In this document: positions 48,152 to 59,223 of the stretch, piece by piece
Layout: every line of letters begins with the position of its first letter
How positions within the stretch are numbered: position 1 is the first letter of the stretch
Source: Neopestalotiopsis rosae
Lineage: Eukaryota; Ascomycota; Sordariomycetes; Amphisphaeriales; Sporocadaceae
DNA length: 64,000 nucleotides
Reading direction: 5' to 3'
NCBI GenBank assembly: GCA_023078685.1
Contig: JALGAS010000009.1
Location: 1,426,001-1,490,000, forward strand
The notes under the pieces: model-generated
The model's database searches: none
Told to the model about the DNA's origin: nothing
The model's input: only the letters and a program-made list of their open reading frames with translations
Position numbers and translations under genes: made by a program

Positions 48152-49693
48152 CGTTGGCTTATCGGTGGTAATAGATTCGGCGGTTGTCGATGGCTAGGTC
48201 ATGAGTCAACCCCCAATTCGGTGCCATAACCAGGTAGTCAGGCGAGGAGTTGAGGAAAGTCCTACGCAACCTTGTGGGCTGACTCCGCGGCGCTTCATGC
48301 ATGATGCGGTCGTGGCGGTGATTGGTCAGGAGCGTACATGGCGACTGTGGGCGGCGTTGAGTCGAATATGATTTGCACGATCACAAAGCCGAATCGATCT
48401 CTATCCCAGGCAATGCGACGGCAGACGTTGCAAAGTTTTGATGAAAACGTCCAGTCGCGCAGATGTAACATTTCATGTTGCTAGGAGGGTATTTTGGGAC
48501 ATATAGCGACCAAATGATGCGGGTCTACACTATCTAGCAAGCGGCGGGCAGAGTGCACGGTCACAGCCTACCCTACCACCCTCACGAAACCTACATCACC
48601 CAATCACGTGGCTGCATAGCAAGGCAAACGACGGCAGCTCAACAACAGCCACAACCCTTTCGCAACGTCACGTACTATGCTGCTTACTCCACAGGGCAGG
48701 CAGCGATAGAAGTTATGGATAAAGTCCGAAGCAAATCAAGGATACCATCATCTCCGTCGTTTCAGTGGGTCAAGGTGATTTTTCGCTTTTGCATTATTCC
48801 TGCGAAACCACACCTCACTAATTACTCCTGTCTGGTACGGTGAATGAAGCCATACATAAATGCAATTTTGCTCATCTGGCCGGGTTGAATATATGAGGAC
48901 TCTATGTGAGTTGATTGCAGTAATCCTTTCTACATGATTGATGAACGTGTCTAACACTAGTTACTTCGTGCATGTAAAAGTCCTCATCTGCGCACCTCTC
49001 TTGTCTCACAGCCGCAGCCATTAGTATCGAGTAGGCTGTCGTAGAATTCTCTTGATCTTAAAAAAGACATGCTCTTGGAATGTTGCGTTCATTGTGGAAA
49101 TAGAAATAGACATTGGTGAGACTGAACTCTTCCCTGCGCATGCATCGTTCGTAACGAAGGACTAATGGAAATGCTTTGTAGCATAATTAGTGATCATAGT
49201 TTCGACAATCAGCAAAATGGGAAATCAGAAACACCGAGAGCACTCTCGATTGTGCGCGAATACATGTTGCATAAGTGCATTAGCCCTGAAAATGGGCGAT
49301 CATTCTCGAGGCAGCAATCATGCACAACGGCATTGTGTTGGTCTAGCTGACGACTTATAGACTGCGGGCATATGTGCTAGACGTTGTGAATTGAAGATGT
49401 GCTCTCGGGCATGGGGCGGAATTGAATGTCAATCTTTCAGACTCATTAACCGCAGGGAGATCGTAATACGCTAAAGGGAAAGTTCGCACATAATTTTCTT
49501 GGTGCCGGGAGCGGACTCGGCTATAGATTTAGCCGACAGCCCCTCACGTTGAGGATCACGCGTTTTTGAGATAAGTGATCGCGTCCTTTGACGTCTACGT
49601 TATTGAGACGACTCGCTATGGTGCAGTCTGGTCTACTGCTTTCACTGTCTCCAGACATTGCCAATTCCTTGGAGACGAAATCAATTACGCGTA
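48152..49693. other. Intergenic between NLR 2 and HeLo-like A
   Basis: Divergent promoter region of about 1.5 kb for two island genes. No supported gene; frames at 48553-48957 and 49165-49350 have no motif. Confidence 0.5.
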
Positions 49694-50889
49694 ATGGCTG
49701 ATCCATTGAGCATCAGCTCCGGATTACTAGCTGTCATTGGTGCTGCTGCCCAGGCTACGAAGACACTATATCAGACGGTGCGGAGTTTCAATAATCACCA
49801 GCGCGCTGTGAAGCAGTTGTCCACCGAACTCGAAGCGCTAGAAATTGTGCTAGAGTCTCTCGAGACACTTGCTATACAGGATGCATCCATTATTGTGCCG
49901 TTGAAACTACCGTTATCCCAGTGTCATCGGGCTTGTACAGAATTCGATGCACTACTCACATCGTGCAGTAAGCGTTCTGAAGGTTCTAGGACCAGTTTTC
50001 GGGACTGGGCGAGGCTCAGATACATGGATGGCGACGTCATCGAGTTCACAAATATGCTAGCTGGATATAAGTCGACCATAGCCATCGCTTTGGCCGATGC
50101 AAACCTGTAAGTCATCAGAATCTGAGAAGACTCGTCTGACCCTGGAGCAGTCGTTCTACTACCGTCACGCTTCAAGTTTTGAATGAATACAAGGACATGA
50201 TTCAAAGCACTTCCCAGGACTTGGAAGACCATCTCCGTGAGATCAACGACAAACTAGAAGCTCTAGCTACGAGAAGCATATCGCGTAGCACGCCGACTCT
50301 GGAACAACAGCGGATGAGGGATGAGAGAGACAGCACGGAGCAATGTCTGGGCATCTGCGAGGAAGTATTGTCTCATATCAACAGCATGCGATTGTTGCCC
50401 CTGTCGGATGATCCTCGGGAACCATCCATGTGTGCGGTCCTAAAGGGTCGCACACTGCAGGAACTGGATCGCTCTCACCTCATCACTCTTTCAGCGCTAG
50501 CGGAATGCAGCGACAAACTGGTTGACACAGTAATACAATTGAAAGCTCGCAACAGAGATACTCGCCAGAAGTTGCAGGATGATTGTTCCCAGACACTGGC
50601 TACAGCCAACGATACAGCAGAGGAGGCGCGGAAATTGGAGGAGGAGCGTCTCAGTGCAGAACAGTGCCTGGCTATTTGCGCACAAGCTTCTGGAAATGTA
50701 TCTTCCAATCGCATACATACACTAGAGGATGTGACCATGGGGGACAACGGGCAACAAATTTTTGTGTCCACACTGGGCGACTTGTTCAACTTGAAAGGGG
50801 TGTCGGCTGGTGATGGTGCCATTCAATTTGTAGGGTCTGTGTCCGATACCACACTCCAACACTATTTCCTGTATCAACAACATCAATAA
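49694..50889 (+). CDS. HeLo-like protein A (PF17111 N-terminal domain, 383 aa)
   Basis: Exons 49694-50106 and 50151-50889; 44-bp intron (GTAAGT, CTGAC, GCAG) in phase 2. The start is MADPLSISSGLLAVIG, the signature opening of PF17111 proteins; an upstream TTG in frame is not used. Residues 1-137 are the helical bundle, ending in LAGYKSTIAIAL at the intron, a conserved junction in all four paralogues here. The C-terminal part has two copies of a helix motif, STEQCLGIC and SAEQCLAIC, then a segment at about 324-374 (LEDVTMGDN, IFVSTLGDLF, VGSVSDTTLQ) that recurs in paralogues and in the HET protein at 57430. HeLo-like domains of characterised relatives permeabilise membranes to kill fused or infected cells. 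That function is inferred here from family membership alone. Confidence 0.82.
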
Positions 50890-50937
50890 TAAATTTCTCC
50901 TTGGCAATACTATGCGCTGCACGATCATCCCTAGGTC

Positions 50938-51450
50938 CTATTGGTCTGAGCCCCCATGTTTTGCCTTGTTGGAGAAATCTCCCAATTTGCGGCCAGCACC
51001 AAAGATGCCGGCTTTTTCACCTGCGGTAGTGATTTTGGGCGGTAACTCTCCGTCCTGTTGCCGCTGACGCAGTGTGCGGATACCCTCCTGGATGGTTGCG
51101 TCTTCCCAGACACCGACAGCCTGCCAAACACCGTCTCCGCCTTCCATCTCTTCAACATCATAGAGATGCTCCTTGGAGGAAACTAAGAATTGGACACCTC
51201 GGGCGCCTGCTTTAATTCCCCTCAAGCGATGTGTAGGATAGTTTTCGGGGTTTGCGTCGGGCGGGGATTTGGAAAAGTTTTCGGCGGTCGCTTGCTCTCT
51301 GTGGCCAGCGCGCTGTGTTCCGTCTTGGACATTTTTAATAGAATCCATTTGCACGACTTCCTTGATGCGGAGCGAGAATAGGCGCACAGTTGATATTCTG
51401 CTCAAGCATGCAGTATGAGTTTGTAGGATACAAGTCGAGAATACTCGCAT
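50938..51450 (-). CDS. Hypothetical protein with possible mitochondrial presequence (170 aa)
   Basis: Single frame from ATG 51450. The first 35 residues (starting MRVFSTCILQTHTACLSR) are rich in Arg, Ser, Leu and Thr with no acidic residue until KEVVQMD, as in mitochondrial targeting sequences. An internal ATG at codon 35 (MDSIKNVQDG) would give a version without it. The rest contains GIKAGARGVQFL, an acidic EHLYDVEEMEGGDGVW block and a C-terminal GEKAGIFGAGRKLG. I recognise no family. It lies tail-to-tail with HeLo-like A, 48 bases apart. The composition looks genuinely coding, but the function is unknown. Confidence 0.5.
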   Translation of the reverse strand: MRVFSTCILQTHTACLSRISTVRLFSLRIKEVVQMDSIKNVQDGTQRAGHREQATAENFSKSPPDANPENYPTHRLRGIKAGARGVQFLVSSKEHLYDVEEMEGGDGVWQAVGVWEDATIQEGIRTLRQRQQDGELPPKITTAGEKAGIFGAGRKLGDFSNKAKHGGSDQ

Positions 51451-52086
51451 GAGAAGCTGATCGATCTAGCTTTGGCACCGTAACGCGTGGCTTTATTGCC
51501 TAGCCTGCACCTGCATCTTTAGGCAAGCGCGATTCGATTTGGTTGTCGCAAGCGCCTAAGCCCCGCCTTTCCTACAAAAAGATAACTAATGGCTGCTCAC
51601 ATTTCGGCCGGGTCTATGCCTAAACAAGCTGAGCCCGGCAGCAACAGCGCTCATTTTTACACTTCTGTTCCATTACCACAACTACCCATATGAGCTTTAC
51701 CGACGCAAGACTCTGCTTTCTTGAATGATTTGTCATAAGTTCAGACTTCTGTAAGTGTTCCCAAGTAGGTGTGTATCGTGAAAACAAATTCACCAGGGAA
51801 GAGGGCGAGCAAATCGGCTATCTTCAAGTTGAGCTTCATGCTCTTGGTGATGATATTCCAATACTTAATAAAATGATCTCCAGGACCTGGGATTGTTACT
51901 GTATATTAACATCCTAATGGTCTTTCCGCCAGAAAAATGCAGCTGGGCGCCTGCGAAGGCTTTCCATCGCCGTCCATGTGCTGCAGAGGCTTGAAATCTT
52001 CCTCAAGCTGCCCCAGTCGCTTGCTATTGTGCCCCCCCGTCGTCGTTTATGGCGGGCTATCGAAGAAGATGTCCCAGCATATATTG
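51451..52086. other. Intergenic, no supported gene
   Basis: Shared upstream/downstream space between two minus-strand genes. Nothing identifiable. Confidence 0.5.
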
Positions 52087-53100
52087 TCACATTATGACTA
52101 CAACTTTTCTCCCATCAATGTCACATCTTCCACCACTGCCTGGCGGCCTCTCAAGGCATGGTTCTGGAGGTCCACGAGGTCCTTCTGGACCAGGAGCGCC
52201 TGGTGGACCTCGAGGGCCGGGCTCCCCTGGAACTCCTTGTGGGCCCTGACAACCGTCGGCCCCAGGTCGACCATGAGACCCAGGAGGTCCCGGATTACCT
52301 TGGGGGCCTTGCCGGCCCTCTGTCCCAGGCCGCCCATCGGTACCTGCACGTCCATCTCGCCCGTCTCGTCCATCTTGTCCATCGGTTCCATCACGGCCAT
52401 CGCGGCCATCGCGGCCGTCGCGGCCATCTCGTCCGTCTCTTCCGTCACGACCTTGGACAAAGTGAGTTTAGCAATCATCACCAAAGACAAGCTTGGGGCG
52501 AGAAACTTCCGCTTTGAGAGACAGCCCTCGATGTTCGGAACACCAATTTCTGCTCCAAAATGGCCTAGGGATTGTACATAGTGGTAGAAAAGTATACCTA
52601 CCGGGGTGGCCCTGTGATCCTTGCGAGCCTTGCAGTCCTTGTAGTCCTTGTAGTCCTTGCAGTCCTTGCAGTCCTTGGGGTCCTTGTGGTCCCCTTACTC
52701 CATCCGGGCCGCGGATTCCATCACGACCAGGCCGCCCTTCTGGTCCATCTACTCCCTGAGGTCCCTGGCGACCGCGAGGCCCTCTACGTGCCACTTTGGT
52801 CCTGCTACAAAGACACCATGTCAAGAGCACGACCAGAATACCAAAAAGAACACCAACCACCGTAAGTGCTGTCTCGAGTTGTCCATTTGAGTCTTCTGTG
52901 GCGGCATGAGCTGTCACTTCGGTTGGTTGTGCTGGTGGAGAGGTGTCTGAAGTGATATATCCCAAAAAAACTGTCGTGTATTCAGTAGTCGATGCCCGAG
53001 GTATAGTCAAGGTCACATAATGGGGTACGGTGTCTCGACGCAATATAATCTGTTCAGCGGATAAGTCCGAGGCTTGATGTTGAGGATGTACAGCTGGCAT
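52087..53100 (-). CDS. Membrane-anchored collagen-like protein (287 aa)
   Basis: Exons 53100-52602 and 52451-52087; 150-bp intron with donor GTAGGT and acceptor AAG. The join restores an unbroken Gly-X-Y register (GHPG to RDGRDG), which proves the junction. The N-terminal 75 residues are Thr/Ser-rich without a clear signal peptide. One transmembrane helix lies at about 76-98 ([16 protein letters not shown]), followed by CSRTKVARR and then roughly 50 Gly-X-Y triplets. These run first as GPQGLQG-type repeats, then as a GRD/GRDG block, then as a Pro-rich [10 protein letters not shown] part. The last 30 residues are non-repetitive. By the positive-inside rule the collagen part would be cytosolic, which is unusual. 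Plus-strand frames over this locus are artefacts of the repeat. Function unknown. Confidence 0.75.
52345..52451 (-). repeat. GRD-coding microsatellite/minisatellite in exon 2 of the collagen-like gene
   Basis: About 11 near-identical 9-base units reading GGCCGCGAC and variants on the minus strand. It encodes consecutive Gly-Arg-Asp triplets directly after the acceptor and is likely length-variable between strains. Confidence 0.8.
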
Positions 53101-53970
53101 GGCGCCATGTGCGTGCCATCAATTTCTCACAGATGAATCTTTCGTGGGCACAATGTGGAATTTTTTAGTCCGCGAGACATTCGACAAGAATATCCCATTG
53201 GATGTACGTGAGCAGATTTCTCTTCATTTTAACTCCAGAATTCTCAATATATTTAGTAGTCCTCCATTAGCAAACGGGATCAGGCTCTCGACTAAGGAGG
53301 GTCGCACAACCTTATGCATATGTCCATACCTATGCAAACGCGAACACGTGTCGCTGCATTGTTGAAAAGATGAATGCAGCGCCGGTTGCGATAAGAGTAT
53401 ATCGGAAGTCATCGCCCGTTATCGTATATCGTCCAGCGGGGAAGCACTTTTGTGCCTACCTGATTTGATATATCCCCGCCTGTTGACACTCCTAGTTCGG
53501 CCCGAAGAGTTCTAACGGTTTACCGGCGCGGATATAGCATACGCCGGGTGATTCTTCGTCCCGCTGCTGTCTTGTGTTTACGGTTGTTGTGTCACTACGA
53601 GATCTACTTTATTTTTAAAGCATTTTTGAGAAATGCATTATATAGGCCCGCGGACCCCGAATATTGAGAGATGCAATCGATTTCGGGGAAATACCGCGCA
53701 ACGCCAGCTGTTACCGACCGCCCTCTCGTGACCCTTTAATTTTGGGAAGTAAATTTGACTAGTTACTCTAAGAAACTACGGAAGTCTTCTATATAGCAAT
53801 GAAAAGCTGCAAATAAGCCTTGGTTTCTATGATGATTGTAATTAACTCTTAGGGCAGGAGCTAACGACGTGTGTGTGTGAACGCAGAAGTTGGTGGGAGA
53901 TCCACCAAGGAAGTGAGGAATTGCATGTATAGGGGCACCGCCGTTAGCGAAGACACTAGCGGCTTTGCAA
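53101..53970. other. Intergenic, no supported gene
   Basis: No motif-bearing frame. AT content rises toward the degraded HeLo-like B. Confidence 0.5.
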
Positions 53971-55318
53971 TCAACATCGGCTGTCATCAAACCCGCTGGA
54001 GCGCTTCCTCATCTCATTGGGAATTGGGCTCTCCGTGCGTTTCCCCGCAGACGTGGGGATGCCTCCTTTTTTAACGTGGCTCGCAGGTCCAACGTTGCTT
54101 TCTTTGATAATGGCTGAAGACGGTGTGGTAGCAACGTCGATTTGTTTTTGACCCAGACTGCCGTTCACGGCCCCAAACCGGCTTCCGTATCGGTCTCCAG
54201 ATATTTTGATAAGTGCATCTTTAGGTATTGATCTAATTAATTGTGCTGATTTACTTTTGGCCAAGACTTTTTTTTACATTAAAGAGGTCGGCAAAAGTGG
54301 TCACCACTACTTGGTCTGTATTATCGTCGGCCACTACCTCCCTAATGATGTGAATCTTATGAGTAGAAACCTGACTGGAAGCTTGGTTGCAGACTTCGAG
54401 ATATTGTTTAGAAATATCAAGGTCTTCTTGCAATTGTAACCGCTTATGGTTACGCTTAGGTCCTGAGCTCGAAACGATCGCAAGAAGTCGCTTTTGAAGG
54501 CAGCTAATTGCTTCGATAAGTTTGCCTCGATTTTTATTAAAAACCTTTCTCGTTAGAAGCTGAGCTTTAAATTGACTTCTCCTAAAGTTATCGGGCGGCG
54601 AAGCTTCTTGACGTAACATAGATGGCTGCTCGTTTTGCATAGATTCGATGTAAGCTTTAGCGTATTCATAAATCCGAAGGCATTGATTGGTAACGTCCTT
54701 TTTATCCTGAAGATTTGTGCTTGTGTTTAGGCTAGCCTTGCTGCCGATTGATAATTGTTCCAGCTTTGCATCGATGCGCTGGAGGTGGATGTTTAGATTG
54801 TAGGCTATATCCTTGATTATCTTATTGTACTCCTCGAGAACCTGGTTGTTGATTTTTGAGTTCCGCCTAATAGATTGTTAGCAGGATTCTCGATAAGTCC
54901 TGTGTGTTATAAATATAGTGATAGTGCTAAGACTAACTCTAATTATTGCTTTGTATCCCGCGAGTGCGTCCATGAAATTATTAATGTTACTGGTTATAAA
55001 TTCCATTTTTGCCCAATTTATGAGCCCGAGCGTCGATTTGTTTTTGAACTTTTCTATAGCAAGCTTAAAATTACGGCAAATATGATTGCATCGATCGATA
55101 GGACCCTTTAGAAGCTTTAATATCTGAGCCTCGGTACCCACGGCTGCTTGTAGTGCGTCTAAAATGTTGATTAGATCCTTAAGCTCTCTATGCAACCTAT
55201 TCAAGGTTTTGTCGCGTTCTTTGTAGCGTTGGACTATTGCGCATAGTGATTTCGATGACTGTATAGCAGCAGTAACAACTGCCAATAGTGAGGCGCCGAT
55301 GCTTAAAGGGTCAGCCAT
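53971..55318 (-). pseudogene. HeLo-like protein B, degraded by point mutation
   Basis: Exon 1 (55318-54915) starts MADPLSIGASLLAVVTAA and ends at LAGYKAIIRVSL, the same phase-2 position as in paralogues A, C and D. The expected GT donor reads AT (54914-54913), while the branch CTAAC and acceptor TTAG at 54867 persist (48-bp intron). Exon 2 is open from 54866 to 54251, with QCLRIY and KQYLEVC helices and VVVTTFADLFNV of the C-terminal segment. Sense then shifts frame at an A8 run (54275-54268) and continues to 53971 through SGDRYGSRF, matching the second C-terminal motif of C and D. The locus is clearly more AT-rich than its paralogues, and substitutions run toward Lys, Asn and Ile. Non-functional as it stands. 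Confidence 0.8.
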
Positions 55319-55881
55319 CTTCAAATTAAGAATCTGATATAAGCACTTAGCAGTGGCCGATTGGCATAGAGACAAACAAATGCAATGCGGGGTTTAGAGT
55401 ACAGACGGACTAGACGGTGAGCCGCAATTAGTTTTTGGGTGCTTCGACGAGGGGCCCGCCTACTGGCGAGTGCCAGCTTCGGTCGCTGGCGCTTCCAAGA
55501 AAAATGTATAGGTTGATCAATGTCCGTTAGTAGCTCGTGGGCGCTTATCTGTCCATGCACTACTAATCGTTATGGCCAAGCTTAATGCAAGCACCCCGCT
55601 CCGCCTGCCTGTTCGACTATTAGTCACGTTAGCCCGCCAAAATAGCATCCTGGGTCCTGCAATTGTGCGAATGCATATAGCCTGCATGACTTTACGGCTT
55701 TCAACCAATCACCTCATAGATAGCCGTCTGAGCTCTTTATCACATATGTATGAGGTTAACGCGCGGCTATCTCAGAAAGTTACCTATATATCCCGCATTT
55801 AAAGTATATTCATCGGCCTTATCACTAAGCAATTCTCGACCTCAACCTTTGCTTTGACCGATAATCATTCTCTGCAGTCCA
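55319..55881. other. Divergent spacer between HeLo-like B and C
   Basis: A 563-bp region that would hold both promoters. Contains no supported gene. Confidence 0.5.
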
Positions 55882-57240
55882 ATGGCGGAGCCCGTGGGAC
55901 TGGTTTCGGGCGTACTAGCCCTTGCAGTCTTTGCGTGCAAGTCCGGTGCCAAACTCTACGACACGATCAAGGATTTCAAGTCCCATCCCCGCCAGGTTCG
56001 AGAGCTCCTCACGGAGCTATCGGGACTAGTATCGGTTTTACAGAGACTTTCCAAGACGGGCGATCTGCGCCTTGACCTAGATCTTACTGCTCTTAAACTT
56101 ACGCTAGAGCAGTGCAGGCGGTCATGCGACGACGTTCAAAACGAATTACTTACGTATTGCTCGCGGTCTCGCGTCGATCGGACGAGTTTCCGAGATTGGG
56201 CGAAGCTCAAATGTTGCGGCGGCGACGGTATTGAGGGCTTCCGGCAACAACTGATTGGTTACAAATCTACTATTACCGTCGTTCTGAGCTTCGCAAATCT
56301 GTCAGAACACCTCGCGTCCTCCTCTAAACAGCCTTGCTAACAGTCGCATATCCGCAGTCGTGCATCCGCTACTACGACCGAAGCTATACATTCCTGCCGA
56401 GACCTCATCGCTACAACAACAACCGATTTGGAGGCTCACTTAGAAGATGTTCAACAGAAGCTCGAGGTCTTGACTCAGCGTGCAACTAGTGGTCCCAGCT
56501 TTGATGAAGCCGTTCGCCGAAGCATGGAAGAGGAACAACGGAGCACAGAGAAGGGTCTTGAGTTCTGTGCCATGCTCTCACAGGCAATCGAGAAAATCCA
56601 AGTCGACTTTTTTGGAAACGAACAGGGCTCCCCGACCAGCCAGCGCCCCGACACGACCTCCGAAATGCTTTTTGGGGAAGGGCTAGATGGTTGTATGCAC
56701 CATATGCGCTTCACATTAGAACAACTCGAGAAACATCGAAAGAGGATTGCTGAAAGCCTCAGCAATGGTTCAACCGCGACTATATCCAATCATGAACAGG
56801 CATCGCTGAACAAGCTTCAAGCTGAAGCGAAAACATTGAGACACTGTCTCAATTTCTGCACAGATATTGATGCAGTCCTGGAGTCCCAGATCAGCAATAT
56901 TGAGAACCATGCGGAAGGAGACGACACAATTCAATTTATGGTTTCAACAAATGGCAAACCGGTCAATGGAAAGAATCGAGGCAACGGCTTAAGGTTGAAA
57001 CAAGCTGGAGGTCACTTCAGTGAAGAATCCCTGCAGCAATTGTCACAAGACTTCAAAACCATCAGTATTCACCATCAGACCGGACTCCAGGAGTATATCC
57101 GCAAGCCTTCAATATCGGCAGAAGGTGGTGATGGTGCATCACATAGGCCCGAGTCACCTTTTGGCGATCGCCATGGCCCTGGTTTCACGCTCGCAAGACA
57201 TTTGGCATCGACCACATCTGCCGGACATAAAACAGAATAA
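55882..57240 (+). CDS. HeLo-like protein C (PF17111 N-terminal domain, 433 aa)
   Basis: Exons 55882-56300 and 56358-57240; 57-bp intron (GTCAGA, CTAAC, GCAG) at the family position after LIGYKSTITVVLSFAN. The start is MAEPVGLVSGVLALAV. Residues 1-140 form the HeLo-like helical domain, with TSFRDWAKLKCC before the last helix. The following coiled region has STEKGLEFC and LRHCLNFC repeats. The variable C-terminal segment at about 318-367 (QFMVSTNGK, AGGHFSEESLQQL) is related to that of A, D and the HET protein, but is the most diverged copy. A second motif, FGDRHGPGFTLA (about 408-419), is shared with D and B. Predicted intracellular, membrane-targeting cell-death type protein by family. It is convergent with the HET gene, 189 bases away. 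Confidence 0.82.
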
Positions 57241-57429
57241 TATCAAGTTTTTAGCACAGCTCACATATTTATTATCAAGATAGTCTCGTATGCAGTCCAT
57301 ACTTGAGCTTTTGAGTTTGCGATTTAGAACACCTGGTTACGTACGGCATTGTCAATTTACAGCGAACTGTATCGTAATTACTTGTAGTAGTTCAAGGTCG
57401 AATGTTGCAATGCTGCAATGCTCCACACT

Positions 57430-58632
57430 CTAGGCCGACCTCGAATGCTCACAAGTGTTGCAAATACATACGCTTTCTTCGACGAACTCGTCGATTATGT
57501 CTTCGGAACCATGCTCAGGGACTGGACTACTGCTTTCAGGCCCCTTGTGTATTCGTTTAGTGACACTTGGAATTGAGTGAGATGGTATGGAAATAGCCTC
57601 CACGAATTTCTGGAGAGTTTTATCGTCAGCTTGGCCATAGAAATGCTTGGCGTTCTCCGTCATCTCAATATTCTCGAGCTCCACGCTTGTATTTGACAAG
57701 CATATACCGTGAGCATTACCGGACATGGTAATGTCTTTGAAAACGTTGCCCCTCTTTGTAGCCATGATCGGATTCAAGACGCCAGCATCAGTAATCGTGA
57801 GTACCGGTGGCCTACCCTCGAAAGAAGCGATCTGCGGGAAGTTGAAGTACTGTCTGTAATTGGTGCTGAGATCCCCTCTTGCGTGGGCCTTTCGAAGCTG
57901 AATCCCAATTTTTATTCTCTCCAGTGCACGTTGATACCCTTCGCCGTATATCACTGATGCGCTCATATCCAGGATACCGAGCAAAGAATAAGCCTTATCC
58001 TCTTCTCGTGAGGTTGTGCGATTATTAGACCAAGACAACCGCTCTTCAACTTGAAACTCCGAGAGTGGGCGTCCAAGTATCGCGGAAGATGGAATGCCTG
58101 TGACTCGACTAATAATTCTCTCTAGTGAGGTCTTGTCTCCAAGTTTCTGGCCATCCTTTGAGAAAAATTCGACGTGTGATGGTGCGAGCAGTTCTTGAAG
58201 CGTCCAGCCGCGGGTAAACCATCTGCTTGCCTCGAACGCTATTTCCCACGGCAATGGATAGAGTTCTCCATAATGATGACGATTATCTTTTGTGACATCC
58301 GTAAGATAGACATAACACGTCTTCGCAGACTTGTACCAGTTGAACATAGAGTTGATTGATTCCGTAAGCTCTGAAGAGCTTGCCTTGTCGATGCAACATG
58401 TATCGACCCAGAAATGCTGAAGCCCATCGCGCTTTGCCTGGTTGCCACAAAATTCGAGTTTCTCGTATCCTAGCTTGCCTCGCCCGCGTCCCTGCTGAAT
58501 ATCTTGGAGATTGACCTCCTCACACTCTTGTTCCCAGGTGTGTGAAAGTATTGCATATTCGGGTCGTTTCTGCGATCGATAATCTTGGGTAATCGATATC
58601 TCGCCGTTGGCTTGAAGCTGCAAAAGTCGCAT
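57430..58632 (-). CDS. HET-domain protein with a HeLo-like-family C-terminal segment (400 aa)
   Basis: Intronless. The ATG at 58632 (MRLLQLQ) is the HET-typical start; the upstream in-frame TTG is ignored. The HET domain spans about 27-237 with all hallmarks: AILSHTWE, FWVDTCCID, SINSMFNWY, RWFTRGWTLQELLAP, EDKAYSLLGIL and IYGEGYQRAL. HET domains trigger cell death on non-self recognition and are distantly TIR-like. After a linker (YFNFPQI, VLTITDAG), residues 296-343 read NVFKDITMSGN, then GICLSNT, then FYGQADDKTLQKF. HeLo-like D has NVFEDITMADD, FSVSTVG and GGQISDDSYQKT in the same order. The acidic/Cys tail ends in VCICNTCEHS. The gene sits head-to-head with D and tail-to-tail with C. The shared segment is seen in the sequence; its role as a coupling motif is inference. 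Confidence 0.85.
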   Translation of the reverse strand: MRLLQLQANGEISITQDYRSQKRPEYAILSHTWEQECEEVNLQDIQQGRGRGKLGYEKLEFCGNQAKRDGLQHFWVDTCCIDKASSSELTESINSMFNWYKSAKTCYVYLTDVTKDNRHHYGELYPLPWEIAFEASRWFTRGWTLQELLAPSHVEFFSKDGQKLGDKTSLERIISRVTGIPSSAILGRPLSEFQVEERLSWSNNRTTSREEDKAYSLLGILDMSASVIYGEGYQRALERIKIGIQLRKAHARGDLSTNYRQYFNFPQIASFEGRPPVLTITDAGVLNPIMATKRGNVFKDITMSGNAHGICLSNTSVELENIEMTENAKHFYGQADDKTLQKFVEAISIPSHSIPSVTKRIHKGPESSSPVPEHGSEDIIDEFVEESVCICNTCEHSRSA

Positions 58633-59223
58633 TGTGCGGCGCCACAGGGATGGTAGCGGTTGAGATATGGCGCCCAAAGCTCTGTCCGATAGGTCCGAGA
58701 GCTAGTGATGCACGAAGTAACTGCAAAGATATTAGATCAAAGGAAGGCCACTTGATCTGAATCCCCACACTAGTTACTCGGTAACGCCTTTTTATCACAG
58801 GTATGAAATACGAAGTCAGTAGCATCAAAGAGATAAGTTAGAGCACCAAGGCTCAACAGGAAACATTCGGCTTTTTGTGGAGCCGCAGACCTACTGTGTC
58901 TCCTAGTTTAGAAGTTGCACGACTGATTGGACTAGCATGAATCTGCCTTGCCCCGCTGCTAGAGACCGGATTGGCCTGATTCGGAAGATCCCCAGGGGAT
59001 CGAGGAGTCGAGTGCGCTTGTTCGTTGCTGAGCGAATTCGCTGCGGGTCAGACTAAGCGCTAATATAGCGCTAGTTAGTCCCGGCGACGTGCTAGCTTGG
59101 ATAACCGGCGCTTCGAACGGATGATTTATAGCAGCACCCGCCCAGTAACGCAATTGTGCCTCTCAGGCTTCTGTTTCTTCTTCGCAGTTTATCCCTAGAG
59201 CATTAGCGCAAAACCGTGTCACG
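58633..59223. promoter_or_regulatory. Shared divergent promoter region of the HET gene and HeLo-like D
   Basis: The 591 bases between two head-to-head start codons must hold both promoters. No defined binding site was identified. Confidence 0.5.

Noticed and set aside
52049..52759. Plus-strand Gly/Pro-rich frames that look collagen-like
   Set aside because: They are mirror readings of the repeat; the minus strand keeps the Gly-X-Y register through a proper intron and has the membrane helix.
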